Assembly: GCA_963791325.1 (NCBI GenBank)
Contig: CAWBRU010000016.1
Location: 1-64,000 of the forward strand
DNA from: JBEVJK01 sp963791325
GTDB lineage: Bacteria > Pseudomonadota > Alphaproteobacteria > Rhizobiales > Rhizobiaceae
Length of the DNA: 64,000 nt
Direction of reading: 5' to 3'
Part shown: positions 27,113 to 36,504 of the stretch, one piece after another
How the letters are laid out: each line of letters begins with the position of its first letter
How positions within the stretch are numbered: position 1 is the stretch's first letter
The notes under the pieces: generated by a model
What the model saw: the letters and a program-made list of their open reading frames with translations, nothing else
Databases searched by the model: none
What the model was told of the DNA's origin: nothing
Made by a program: the position numbers and the translations under genes

Positions 27113-27295
27113 TCATCCCGGTTTCGCCGCGGACCACTTGGCCCCTCCCCAACAGATCGGGTCCGGGGCGGCTAGCGGGAGGGTGCAGCCACTTCCCCAA
27201 TTCCGCTCGAGAGTCGGTTGCGGTTTCGTTTGCCGGACTTCGTGCAGCGGCGACAAAGACAGCGTCACGGCAGCGATTAGAAGAGCAATTCTCAT
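27113..27295 (-). CDS. Possible small secreted peptide (60 aa)
   Basis: The first 17 residues (MRIALLIAAVTLSLSPL) look like a signal peptide, followed by a 43-residue part with Cys and several Trp (LERNWGSGC, ICWGGAKW). A purine-rich TGGGGA precedes the ATG. Without homologues it could be a chance frame, so confidence is low. Confidence 0.3.
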   Translation of the reverse strand: MRIALLIAAVTLSLSPLHEVRQTKPQPTLERNWGSGCTLPLAAPDPICWGGAKWSAAKPG

Positions 27296-27565
27296 CTGCG
27301 ATCCCCAGGTGACGAACGTCATTGCATGCCCACAAAGTGGCGGATCTTAGGTGGCGACGCCGACCGGTCCGGCAGCGCTCCCAGCCTTGGCCGTGCAACT
27401 CCTCGCTCAGCAATCTTGTTTCAGCTCGTTGCAGGCCTGAAACGACGCAAGGGCGCGCCCAACATCAGCGAGAAACAAGTCTCGCTTAAGAATGTCGTCT
27501 TGCCGGCTGACGATTTGGGAACCGACTCCCCGCCACCTCGTTTTGCGCCGAAGGATCCGATCGAC

Positions 27566-27898
27566 ATGGAACACATCGCCGCAATACTGCTCATCGTCGG
27601 ATGCTCCAACAATCTGGCCGATTGCAGCGAACTGCCGGCTCCGGCAACGATGTTTGCATTTGAAGACGCCCACGATTGTCAGGATGCTCTCCCCGTCACT
27701 CTGCATCAACTGGCTGGCACCTCGCCGCGTGTGATTGCCCGCTGCGTGTATGTCGATCCGGCAAACGATAAGGCAGACGCGGTACTCACCTGGACGGTCG
27801 ACACGGACGGTGCCTTGATCGCCTCGGTCGATGTGCCGAAGGCCGTGGTTGCATCGGCCGCGACTCCTGCGGCCGGACGGATCTCACTGCAGCAATAG
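27566..27898 (+). CDS. Conserved hypothetical small protein (110 aa)
   Basis: I place the start at the Met-Glu-His codon at 27566, since the longer frame from 27326 has shadow-like composition. The protein has Cys residues at regular places (LIVGCSN, DCSELPAP, HDCQDALP, ARCVYVDP), a pattern I recall from small uncharacterised rhizobial proteins. No signal peptide is clear, although the N-terminus is hydrophobic. Function unknown. Confidence 0.55.
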   Translation: MEHIAAILLIVGCSNNLADCSELPAPATMFAFEDAHDCQDALPVTLHQLAGTSPRVIARCVYVDPANDKADAVLTWTVDTDGALIASVDVPKAVVASAATPAAGRISLQQ

Positions 27899-28070
27899 AC
27901 CGCGACCCCAAGCGCGGCCTCGGGTCGGTCCGGCGCGAGGGCAGCGTGTCTGCAACACCCCTTGATCCACCGATCCAGCCACATCCGCTCACACCTCAAT
28001 GGCATTGCCGCCGGGTGCCGCGGCGCGATAGTGGTGCGTGTCCAAGCCACGAGCCGGGTGACGCGACACC

Positions 28071-29219
28071 ATGGAAGCCTATCGGGAGATTCGGGAAGCC
28101 GTCACCAGGCTATGCGGGCGGTTTCCCGGCGAATACTGGCGCGCTCGCGACCGCGAGATGGCCTATCCGACCGAATTTGTGGACGCGCTCACCGAGGCGG
28201 GATGGCTGTCGATTCTGATCCCCGAGGAATATGGCGGCGCCGGCTTGCCGTTGTCCGCCGCCGCCGCCGTGCTCGAAGAGATCCAGCGTGCCGGGTGCAA
28301 TGGCGCTGCCTGCCATGCCCAGATGTACACGATGGGCACGCTTCTCCGTCACGGCTCGGAGGCGCAGAAGCAGCGCTATTTGCCCAGGATTGCCACGGGT
28401 GAGCTCAGGCTGCAGGCTTTCGGGGTCACCGAGCCGACCAGCGGCACCGACACCGGTGCGCTCAAGACCACAGCGCGGCTGGAGGGCGACCGCTTCGTCG
28501 TCAACGGCCAGAAGATCTGGACCAGCCGGGCCGAGCATTCGGACCTGATGCTGCTTCTGGCCCGCACTACCCCGCTGGAAGAGGGGATGAAGAAAACCGA
28601 TGGGCTGTCCGTGCTAATCGTCGACATGCGCGAGGCCTCCGGGCATGGCCTGACGCTCCGGCCGATCCGCACGATGATGAACCATGCCACGACCGAGGTC
28701 TTCTTCGACGACCTCGATGTGCCTGCCCAGAACTTGGTCGGCGAAGAAGGAAAAGGGTTCCGCTACATCCTGTCCGGGATGAACGCCGAGCGGATCCTGA
28801 TCGCCTCCGAATGCATCGGCGACGCCAAATGGTTCATCGACAAAGCGACCGCCTATGCGAAGGACCGGCATGTGTTCGGCCGTCCGATCGGCAAGAACCA
28901 AGGCATCCAATTCCCGATCGCCAAGGCTTACACCAACATGCGGGCGGCAGAATTGATGGTGCGAGAAGCCCTCAGCCTATACGAGGCGGGCAAGAACCCC
29001 GGGGCCGAGGCCAACATGGCCAAGATGCTGGCCGCGGACGCGTCCAACGAGGCAGCCAATGTGTGCATCCAGACGCACGGCGGCTTCGGCTTTGCCGAGG
29101 AATATGACGTCGAGCGCAAGTTCCGCGAGACTCGCCTCTACCAGGTCGCGCCGATCTCGACCAACCTGATCCTGTCCTATCTCGCCGAACACATTCTCGG
29201 CCTGCCGCGCTCCTACTAG
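28071..29219 (+). CDS. Acyl-CoA dehydrogenase family protein
   Basis: A 382-aa flavoenzyme that oxidises acyl-CoA thioesters. Visible motifs: FGVTEPTSGTDTGALKTTA (FAD contact), GQKIWTSRAEHSDL, and the C-terminal THGGFGFAEEYDVERKFRETRLYQ. The Glu that acts as catalytic base in medium-chain enzymes (YEGT position) is replaced (QVAPIS), while a Glu is present in MNAERILIASE, the site used by isovaleryl/long-chain types. It is the first gene of a cluster with an Ldh-family oxidoreductase, aldehyde dehydrogenase and dipeptidase-like protein. The exact acyl-CoA is unknown. Confidence 0.88.
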   Translation: MEAYREIREAVTRLCGRFPGEYWRARDREMAYPTEFVDALTEAGWLSILIPEEYGGAGLPLSAAAAVLEEIQRAGCNGAACHAQMYTMGTLLRHGSEAQKQRYLPRIATGELRLQAFGVTEPTSGTDTGALKTTARLEGDRFVVNGQKIWTSRAEHSDLMLLLARTTPLEEGMKKTDGLSVLIVDMREASGHGLTLRPIRTMMNHATTEVFFDDLDVPAQNLVGEEGKGFRYILSGMNAERILIASECIGDAKWFIDKATAYAKDRHVFGRPIGKNQGIQFPIAKAYTNMRAAELMVREALSLYEAGKNPGAEANMAKMLAADASNEAANVCIQTHGGFGFAEEYDVERKFRETRLYQVAPISTNLILSYLAEHILGLPRSY

Positions 29220-29330
29220 ACTAGCAGGGCGATTGCGGTGCAGTGGCACAACGCCGATGGCCTGCACTTTCATTGCAGGCTTGAATCTTCTACCCACGTC
29301 GGGAAATGACGGATAGCCCTTGGACGAGCG

Positions 29331-30365
29331 ATGACGAACGTTTCCATGACTGTCGATGAGCTGCAGGACTGCGTCGAGGCGATCTTCGGCGAGGCCGGAT
29401 TGAGCGCTGTCCAGGCAAGTGCGGTGGCGCGCGTCATCGTCGCCGCCGAACGTGATGCCTGCAAGTCGCACGGCATCTACCGCATCGAAGGCGCACTGCG
29501 GACGATCAAAGCTGGGAAAGTGCGGCCGGAGGCAGTCCCCCAGCTGGCGCAGAGCGAGACCCCGGCGGTCGTCAAGGTGGACGCACGAGGCGGCTTCGCC
29601 AATCCGGCGTTCGAGATGGGGCTGCCCGGGCTGGCAGAGCGGGCCCGCTCCTTTGGCGTCGGCGCGCTGGTGATCAACAACGCGGTGCATTTTTCCGCCC
29701 TCTGGGCGGAGGTCGAAGCGGTTGCCGCGGAGGGCCTTGCCGGCCTTGCCATGTGCCCGAGCTATGCCACCGTTGCGCCGACCGGCGGCAACAAGCCCCT
29801 GCTTGGCACCAATCCCTTCGCCTTCGGCTGGCCGCGCGAGGGAGCGCCGCCCTACGTCTTCGATTTCGCGACCTCGGTCACGGCCCGAGGAGAAATCGAG
29901 CTGCATCGCCGCGCGGGCAAACGGCTGCCCGAGGGCTGGGCCCTCGATGCCGACGGCCATTCCACGACCGATCCCGAGGCGGCTCTGGCCGGCGCCATGC
30001 TGCCCTTCGGCGGACACAAGGGCTCAGCCATCAGCACCATGATCGAGCTGCTCGCCGGGATCATGATCGGCGATCTGACCAGCCGCGAGGCGCTCGACGC
30101 TCTCGGCGGCACCACCACGCTCTTTCCAGCCCATGGCGAGTTGATCATTGCGATGTCGCCGGCAGCCTTTGCCGGCGGCCGTCCTGGAAATCCGTTGAGC
30201 CGGGCGGAGCTCCTGTTCGAGGCGATCGTCGGCCAGGGCGCCCGGTTGCCTTCGCAGCGGCGCTTCCTGGCGCGCGCGAGGTCGGTGCAGGACGGCATAA
30301 GCCTGTCGCCCGGCGAGGCCGAGCAGCTGAAACGCTTTCGCGCGCTCGGGCTCGACGCGATATGA
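29331..30365 (+). CDS. Ldh family (malate/L-lactate dehydrogenase type) oxidoreductase
   Basis: A 344-aa NAD(P)H-dependent enzyme of the family that includes ureidoglycolate, sulfolactate, malate and delta1-piperideine-2-carboxylate enzymes. Conserved sites are visible: CKSHGIYR near residue 50, the catalytic His in INNAVHFSALW, the GGNKPLLGTNPFAFGWP loop and GGHKGSAISTMIELLAG. It lies 110 bases after the acyl-CoA dehydrogenase and is convergent with the LysR gene. Neighbouring enzymes suggest reduction of a keto or imino acid in a catabolic route, but the substrate cannot be fixed. Confidence 0.88.
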   Translation: MTNVSMTVDELQDCVEAIFGEAGLSAVQASAVARVIVAAERDACKSHGIYRIEGALRTIKAGKVRPEAVPQLAQSETPAVVKVDARGGFANPAFEMGLPGLAERARSFGVGALVINNAVHFSALWAEVEAVAAEGLAGLAMCPSYATVAPTGGNKPLLGTNPFAFGWPREGAPPYVFDFATSVTARGEIELHRRAGKRLPEGWALDADGHSTTDPEAALAGAMLPFGGHKGSAISTMIELLAGIMIGDLTSREALDALGGTTTLFPAHGELIIAMSPAAFAGGRPGNPLSRAELLFEAIVGQGARLPSQRRFLARARSVQDGISLSPGEAEQLKRFRALGLDAI

Positions 30366-30383
30366 CCATCGGAGAAGAACGAT

Positions 30384-31289
30384 TTAGCCGACAATTGAGA
30401 TATTGAGCTCCGAAGCCTTTTCGCGCAGGACGCCGCGGAACATATCGATGAACACGCCGGCTGCAGGCGAGTTGCGCTCGATCGATCGGGTGATCAGGCC
30501 GACTGTGCGCCGCGCCGAGGGCTCGCTCAGCGGCACGAAGGCAAGGCCCTGGTGCCAGGCCGCGATGGAGAGTTGCGGCAGCACCGTGATGCCGACGCCG
30601 GTGCGCACCAGCGCCAGCAGCGAGAGCACATTGTAGACGACGATCGATGGCTCCGCGATCGATGCGGCGAATTCCGGCGACTCGATCGCCCGGCTGATGC
30701 CGTTGCCGATGAAGGTGCGGTCTCGAAGATCGCGCCATGCGACCGGCGCTTTGGTTTTGGCCAAGCGGTCGTCGCTCCGGCAGACGATGCCGAGACCCTC
30801 CTGGAACAATGGCTCGAAGCGGAGTTCGGGCCGGGCGCGCCGCAGGCTCGCGACCCCGAACGCGACTTGTCCCATCTCTACCGCTCGGGCCACGCTCGGT
30901 GAGTCCGCATCGTGCACATTGATCTCCACGCCTGGATGGCTGTCGCGGAAGGCGGGCAGCATGACGGGAAGCACGGCGGTCGCGACCGAGGGGACGCAGG
31001 CCAGATCGACGCGGCCTGCCTGGTTGCGCGCGAACGCGCGGATCGCGGCGACCGAGCGCTCGTGATGGGAGAGCAGAGCTCTGGCCTCGGCAAGCACGAC
31101 CTGGCCGGCCGTGGACAGCCGGTTCTTGCGGCCGCTCTCGAAGAGCGGGACCCCGACCTCGGCTTCCAGCGTCTTCAGCGCGAGCGACAGGGTCGAGGGC
31201 GTGCGGCCGAGCTTCTCGGCTGCCTCGGTCAGGCTGCCCATCTCGGCCACCATGGCAAAGGTGCGAAGAGTGCCGAGCGCGTAGCGCAT
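30384..31289 (-). CDS. LysR-type transcriptional regulator
   Basis: A 301-aa protein with an N-terminal winged helix-turn-helix (residues 1-62, SLTEAAEKLGRTPSTLSLALKTLE) and a C-terminal periplasmic-binding-like effector domain. It is divergent from the aldehyde dehydrogenase gene across about 100 bases, the usual setting for a LysR regulator that controls the adjacent operon. An AT-rich partly symmetrical block (TTCGAAATTG...AATTATTCAGAA) lies in that interval and could be its operator. Confidence 0.9.
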   Translation of the reverse strand: MRYALGTLRTFAMVAEMGSLTEAAEKLGRTPSTLSLALKTLEAEVGVPLFESGRKNRLSTAGQVVLAEARALLSHHERSVAAIRAFARNQAGRVDLACVPSVATAVLPVMLPAFRDSHPGVEINVHDADSPSVARAVEMGQVAFGVASLRRARPELRFEPLFQEGLGIVCRSDDRLAKTKAPVAWRDLRDRTFIGNGISRAIESPEFAASIAEPSIVVYNVLSLLALVRTGVGITVLPQLSIAAWHQGLAFVPLSEPSARRTVGLITRSIERNSPAAGVFIDMFRGVLREKASELNISIVG

Positions 31290-31388
31290 ACGATGCCTCG
31301 TTTCGGTTTTTTCGAAATTGCATAGAATTATTCAGAATTGACCAAAGTAGCGCAAGGGCTCAATCTTGCGGTGCACAGGAGGAACCCC

Positions 31389-32840
31389 TTGGCAGAGGTA
31401 TTCGGGAACTTCATCGGCGGCGCGTGGACAGGCGGGACGGACGCAATGGCCGACATCAACCCATCCGATCTTTCGGACGTGGTCGGGCACTATGCCCAGG
31501 CCGATCGCGTCCAGCTCGACAAAGCCATAGACGCGGCGCGCAACGCGGCTGCGCTCTGGGGCCGGACGCCGATCGAGGCGCGGGCCGACGCGCTGATGGC
31601 GATCGGCCGCGAGCTCATCACACGGGCGGCGGAGCTCGGCGAGCTGCTTTCGCGGGAAGAAGGCAAGCCGCGCGCCGAAGGTGTCGGTGAAGTCGCGCGT
31701 GCCGGACAGTTTTTCACCTTCTATGCCGCCGAATGCCACCGCCAGTACGGCGAGAATGCCGACAGTGTCCGTCCGGGGATCGAGGTCGACGTGCGGCGCG
31801 AGCCGTTGGGCGTGGTGGCTGTCGTCTCCCCCTGGAATTTCCCGATGGCCACCGCCAGCTGGAAAATCGCCCCGGCGCTCGCTTACGGCAATGCCGTCAT
31901 TTGGAAACCGTCCAGCCTGACGCCCGCCTCGGCCTGGGCGCTGGCCGAGATCGTCTCGCGCCAAGGGTTGCCGCCCGGCACGTTCAATCTGGTCATGGGG
32001 CCGGGCACCACGATCGGTGACGCGCTGGCCGCAAGCCCTGCGATCGACGCGATCACCTTGACCGGTTCCTACGAAACAGGGCGCCGTGTGGCCGTGGCTT
32101 GCGCGCCGAACCTCACCAAGGTGCAGCTCGAAATGGGCTCGAAGAACGCGTTCGTGGTGATGGACGACGCCGATATCGACCTGGCCGTCGCCCACGCGGT
32201 CAACGGCGCCTTCTTCGGCTCCGGCCAGAAGTGCACCGCATCGTCACGCATCGTGGTGGACAGCAAGGTGCACGACCGCTTTGTCGAGCGCTTTGTCGCC
32301 GCCGCAACCGCGTTGCGTGTCGGCCATGCGCTCGACGCCGACACCCAGATCGGCCCTCTCGCGGACGCCACGCAGCTTGCGGCCGCGGCACGCTATGCAG
32401 CGCTCGGGCGGGAGGCCGGCGCCGAGCTTGCCTGCGGTGGCACGCGGCTCGAGCGGCGGACGGAGGGCTATTATTTCGCGCCCACGGTGTTCCTGGGAAC
32501 GACCAACGACATGATCCTCAACCGCGAGGAGATGTTTGTCCCCATCGCCTGCGTGATCAAGGCCGACGGGTTCGATCACGCCGTCGCGATCGTCAACGAC
32601 ACCGAATACGGGCTCACCGCCGGCATCATGACGCGATCGCTGGCCCGCGCCAACGCCTTCCGTCGCAGGGCAGAGACGGGCTGCGTGATGGTCAACCTGC
32701 CGACCGCTGGCACCGACTATCACGTGCCCTTCGGCGGCCGAAAGCATTCCTCGCATGGACCCCGCGAGCAGGGCCGCGCGGCGGCGGAGTTCTATACCAC
32801 AATCAAAACCGCATACATTGCGCCGGGAGCGCCCGAATGA
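31389..32840 (+). CDS. NAD(P)-dependent aldehyde dehydrogenase
   Basis: A 483-aa enzyme with Glu in LEMGSKNAF and the catalytic Cys in SGQKCTASSR, plus PWNFPMA and the C-terminal PFGGRKHSS. The EMGxKN form is typical of 2-oxoglutarate semialdehyde dehydrogenase-like members. I choose a TTG start at 31389 because AGGAGGAACCCC ends directly before it; a longer TTG frame begins at 31338 without such a site. The stop overlaps the next gene's ATG (ATGA), implying coupling with the dipeptidase-like protein. Confidence 0.9.
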   Translation: MAEVFGNFIGGAWTGGTDAMADINPSDLSDVVGHYAQADRVQLDKAIDAARNAAALWGRTPIEARADALMAIGRELITRAAELGELLSREEGKPRAEGVGEVARAGQFFTFYAAECHRQYGENADSVRPGIEVDVRREPLGVVAVVSPWNFPMATASWKIAPALAYGNAVIWKPSSLTPASAWALAEIVSRQGLPPGTFNLVMGPGTTIGDALAASPAIDAITLTGSYETGRRVAVACAPNLTKVQLEMGSKNAFVVMDDADIDLAVAHAVNGAFFGSGQKCTASSRIVVDSKVHDRFVERFVAAATALRVGHALDADTQIGPLADATQLAAAARYAALGREAGAELACGGTRLERRTEGYYFAPTVFLGTTNDMILNREEMFVPIACVIKADGFDHAVAIVNDTEYGLTAGIMTRSLARANAFRRRAETGCVMVNLPTAGTDYHVPFGGRKHSSHGPREQGRAAAEFYTTIKTAYIAPGAPE

Positions 32841-33877
32841 GTGCCGCCCCGCGCCGCCATCGCGGGGTCGTCATCGACTGCCTGCAATATTGCCTGTACT
32901 CGGATGCAATCTTGCGCGACCTGCATGAGGGCGGAGTCGATGCAATCCATGTCACGATCGCCTATCACGAGGATTTCCGCGAAACGGTCGCGAACGTCAG
33001 CCGCTGGAACGCTTTGTTTGCAGCCTATCCCGACTTGATCTTTCCCGGCCGCAGCGGGGCGGATGTGCGCCGCGCCCGTGGCGAGGGGCGTACCGCGGTG
33101 TTTTTCGGCCTGCAGAACTGCTCGCCGATCGAGGATGACATCGGCCTGGTCGAGATTTGCCACACGCTGGGCATCCGCTTTATGCAGCTTTCCTACAACA
33201 ACCAAAGCCTGCTGGCTTCCGGCTGCTATGAGACGCAAGACGCCGGCATCACCCGGATGGGCCGCGAGGTGATCACCGAGATGAACCGGGTGGGCATGGT
33301 GATCGACATGTCGCATTCGGGCTCCCGTTCGACGATGGAGGCGATCGAGCTGTCCGCGCGGCCGATCGCCGTTACCCACGCCAATCCCCATGCTTGGCAT
33401 CCGGTCGAGCGCAACAAGCCGGATGCGGTGCTGCGGGCGCTCGGCCGGAGCGGCGGGATGCTGGGCCTCAGCCTCTATCCCCACCATCTGCGTGGCGGCA
33501 GCGGCTGCACGCTCGCCGATTTCTGCGCCATGGCCGCCCGCACCGCCGAAGTGGTCGGCGCCGAGCACCTCGGCATCGGCTCCGACCTCTGCCAGGGCCA
33601 GCCGTCGGAGGTGGTGCAGTGGATGCGGCGCGGCACCTGGACCAAGACGCCTGTCGACCCCGCCCTTTCCTTTCCCCCACAGCCGGACTGGTTTGCGAGC
33701 AACCGCGATTTTCCCCGTCTTTCCGAAGGTCTGCTGCAGGCGGGTTTTGCTCCGACCGAGGTCGCCGGAATCATGGGCGAAAACTGGTTGCGCTTCTTCG
33801 ATCGGAGCTTCGAGCCCGGCTTGTCTGCGGCAGAGCCCAGCGGGTCCGCGGCGCATCCGAGGCAGCGGGCGAGCTGA
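32837..33877 (+). CDS. M19 (renal dipeptidase) family protein, atypical metal site
   Basis: A 346-aa protein of the membrane dipeptidase family. The later zinc-ligand motifs are present (VIDMSHSG with His, AVTHANPHAW with His), as is GIGSDLCQG. The usual N-terminal HxD zinc pair is not found: the corresponding region reads VVIDCLQYC. The enzyme may bind one metal or have a changed function. The start overlaps the aldehyde dehydrogenase stop by four bases, and the next gene starts three bases after its end, so these three genes form a tight unit. Confidence 0.85.
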   Translation: MSAAPRRHRGVVIDCLQYCLYSDAILRDLHEGGVDAIHVTIAYHEDFRETVANVSRWNALFAAYPDLIFPGRSGADVRRARGEGRTAVFFGLQNCSPIEDDIGLVEICHTLGIRFMQLSYNNQSLLASGCYETQDAGITRMGREVITEMNRVGMVIDMSHSGSRSTMEAIELSARPIAVTHANPHAWHPVERNKPDAVLRALGRSGGMLGLSLYPHHLRGGSGCTLADFCAMAARTAEVVGAEHLGIGSDLCQGQPSEVVQWMRRGTWTKTPVDPALSFPPQPDWFASNRDFPRLSEGLLQAGFAPTEVAGIMGENWLRFFDRSFEPGLSAAEPSGSAAHPRQRAS

Positions 33878-33880
33878 GCC

Positions 33881-36322
33881 GTGAAGCAAAATCATGCCCC
33901 CTTCGACCCAGCCGCGATCCGCCAGGCACCGCTGCGTGCGCCGGAAACCGTGCTGCGGCTGGAGCGCATGGGCAGCTTCCACCAGACCCGGCTCAGCTTC
34001 ATGCGTGTGCTGCTGCGCCGGCTGGCGCGGGAGGGCTGGCAGGTCGCACGCACGCGCTGGGAGATCGACGCCGACGGAGTCGGCACCGCCGTATACGAGG
34101 CGCGCACGGGAGCCGGACGGATCTACTCGCTGGTTGCCTTCGGCCACGACCTTCCGCCCGACAAGCGGACCGACCGCGTGATCGCCGAAGCCTGGGACGC
34201 TACCTTCGCGCTTCATGACGGGCCTGTGTCGGCGCTCGACATCGCACGTTTGCGGCGCAATGTTCCCGTCCAGGAGGCCGGCCGGTGCAGCGCGGCCGAG
34301 CTGGTCTTGGCACGCGCCAACCGCAGCGTGCGGCTGTTCGAGAGTGTCATCGCGACGCTGGCCGCTGGCCGCCAGCCGGACGCCGCCGCGCTCGACGCGG
34401 TCGGCTACCTGATGCGCACCACGGCCGTCTATGGCGGCGGCAAGTTCGGCCTCGCGGACCGCGCGCGCATCGCCGGCCGTCCGGAGTTTTCCGGCCCGTT
34501 CGCGGCCGAGATGCTCACGGTCTGGCTGATTCGAACCTTCACCGCTGACCTGGTGGAGCACATGGCGGCACTCAGCGCGCCGGGCGTGGCGGTACGGCTC
34601 GAGCCCGCGCTGCGCCGGCGGCTCGGCGTCGGCAATTCGACTGGCCTCGGCATGGCACCCTTCGTGGTCAATCATCCCGGCCTTTTCCACCGCTGGATCG
34701 CCGCGCGCGAGACAGCACTCGCCCGCGTGCGCGCCGTGGCGCGGGCGGAACCCGAGGCGGTTGCCCTCTTTCTCGACCGGCTCGCGCGCGGACGCGACCA
34801 GATGGCCGGATGGCAGACGGAGGATGCCGCGCAGCAGCGGCGCATTGCCGAACTCTGCCGCGACCTCGACCGGCTCTCGGCCCATCTCGAAGCGACGGAT
34901 CTGTTGTTCACGCCTTCTCCCTGGGAATGGCTCTACGCCTACGCCGAGGCCGAACTCGGCCTCGAGGCGCAGGAATTCCTGGTGACGCTCCTCCTCGAGC
35001 CCTACGGCGCGCTGGTCGACGATCTTGCCGAATCCATGGGCGGCGACGAAGGACCCGATTTTCCGATTGATGGGGCCATGCGCCTCGGCGATCTCCGCGC
35101 GGCGATCGAGAGGCTCTACGGGTTCGCGCTCCAGACGGATTTCAGCTGGCCGGAGGCGCAGGCGCGCTTCTGGTACGTCTCGGCAGAGAAGCTTGAGCCG
35201 CGGCTCGGCGAGCGGGCGGCGGAAGACGGGATGGAGCGGGAGCAGCCGCTCGGCGTGGCGCGTGACGTCGCTCGGCTTCACGCCGTGCTGGCGGACCGCC
35301 CGGCGGAGATGACGGTCGCGACCCTGCTCGCCGCGCAGCCGGAGCACCGCCACACGGTGCGGCGCGTCCAGCTCGCGCGGCGCCGTCCGTATTCGGAAAT
35401 CCGCGACAACCTGCTTTCTGCGCAAATGCGGCCGATCGATATCCTGCGCTGCAAGCTGTCCTTCTTCGGCGCCACGGAGTTCGACCCGCGCTCCGACCGC
35501 TGGGTGCGGATCGCGCTTTTCCGCCACGCGCCGTTTCCCGACGAACTCTCCCGTCACCATGCGGATGATTGGGCGATCCCGCCGCGGGACGGCCGTTCCC
35601 AGCCGCGGGCCGCGTTGCAGCCACCGGCCGGCGGCGGCTCGTCGTGTGGCTCGGCGGAGGAACCGGCCGGCTTTTCCTTGAGCGAAGTCGAGGCCGAGAT
35701 ACGCAAGGCTGCCCGCGGCGCCGGCCTCTCCTGGGGCCTGGCGGAGGAAGCGGGCCGTGCCGGCCGTGCGATCGCGGCTCGCCGGCCGACGATGCTGGAT
35801 GCCGTAGCGGAGGCGCTGGAGGAGGTAAGGGCGGGCCGCGCCGCGGCGCGCATCACGTGGGACGGGACCGCGCTTCGCTCCGTCACGGCCGGCCTGCCGC
35901 TCAGTCCGCTGGCGCTTGGTCCGACCTTGAGCGACTGGGCGCCGCACCTCGCGGATGGGCCGCTCACGGTCGCCGGTCCGTGCGCGGCTCCGATCCTGCT
36001 CGCGCCTTGGCTTTGCGGCGTGGCGCAGCGGCTCGGGCGCTCGCTGCTGCTCCGCACACAGTCAACCGAAGTCGAGATCGGTGACGATCCGGCAGAGGCG
36101 GCGGAGTGTCTCGGCCGCTTCGCTGCGGAAACCGGCTTCCGCGTCGCTGTCTCCGCAAGGCGGCTCCCGAGCCCGGTGGCAGCGAGCACCCCAGCCGGTC
36201 CTGTCTGCCTGCCTGACGCGCTTTGGCTGCGCTTCGCTCGCCTCGCGGCGCACACCTATGTGCAGCCTTCGGACCGGTCGCGCCGCCACGGGGCCGGCGC
36301 CGAAATCGACGACAACAATTGA
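33881..36322 (+). CDS. Large uncharacterised protein with C-terminal DUF3726-like domain
   Basis: An 813-aa soluble protein starting at a GTG three bases after the dipeptidase stop. Residues 1-590 are Arg/Ala-rich, mostly helical and unknown to me (recurring features: RLSFMRVLLRRLAREGW, VVNHPGLFHRWIAARE). From about residue 605, FSLSEVEAEIRKAARGAGLSWGLAEEAGRA resembles the start of DUF3726, a domain usually found as a separate protein. No membrane segment, signal peptide or catalytic signature is seen. Its place at the end of a tight operon implies a role in the same pathway. Confidence 0.75.
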   Translation: MKQNHAPFDPAAIRQAPLRAPETVLRLERMGSFHQTRLSFMRVLLRRLAREGWQVARTRWEIDADGVGTAVYEARTGAGRIYSLVAFGHDLPPDKRTDRVIAEAWDATFALHDGPVSALDIARLRRNVPVQEAGRCSAAELVLARANRSVRLFESVIATLAAGRQPDAAALDAVGYLMRTTAVYGGGKFGLADRARIAGRPEFSGPFAAEMLTVWLIRTFTADLVEHMAALSAPGVAVRLEPALRRRLGVGNSTGLGMAPFVVNHPGLFHRWIAARETALARVRAVARAEPEAVALFLDRLARGRDQMAGWQTEDAAQQRRIAELCRDLDRLSAHLEATDLLFTPSPWEWLYAYAEAELGLEAQEFLVTLLLEPYGALVDDLAESMGGDEGPDFPIDGAMRLGDLRAAIERLYGFALQTDFSWPEAQARFWYVSAEKLEPRLGERAAEDGMEREQPLGVARDVARLHAVLADRPAEMTVATLLAAQPEHRHTVRRVQLARRRPYSEIRDNLLSAQMRPIDILRCKLSFFGATEFDPRSDRWVRIALFRHAPFPDELSRHHADDWAIPPRDGRSQPRAALQPPAGGGSSCGSAEEPAGFSLSEVEAEIRKAARGAGLSWGLAEEAGRAGRAIAARRPTMLDAVAEALEEVRAGRAAARITWDGTALRSVTAGLPLSPLALGPTLSDWAPHLADGPLTVAGPCAAPILLAPWLCGVAQRLGRSLLLRTQSTEVEIGDDPAEAAECLGRFAAETGFRVAVSARRLPSPVAASTPAGPVCLPDALWLRFARLAAHTYVQPSDRSRRHGAGAEIDDNN

Positions 36323-36504
36323 TCACGCCCTTCGCTCGAATAACCGAATCGCTCCGTACACCAATGTCATGACAGAACAAGGAAGTCGGCTTCTCGCCTC
36401 GGGCGGACCGAAGCTGTCGATTGATCTTCTATAAGCCCTGTTCGAATGCTCATCTTGCCGATATTGATAAGTGGCCCTGTCGCAACGCATAGGCCCGAGA
36501 GAAG

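Noticed and set aside
27326..27565. Longer N-terminus for the 110-aa protein
   Set aside because: The extra 80 residues have no ribosome-binding site and a composition unlike the rest.
32792..35947. 1051-aa minus-strand ORF
   Set aside because: It is antisense to the dipeptidase and DUF3726 genes; its Arg/Ala/Gly-rich composition is that of a shadow frame in high-GC DNA.
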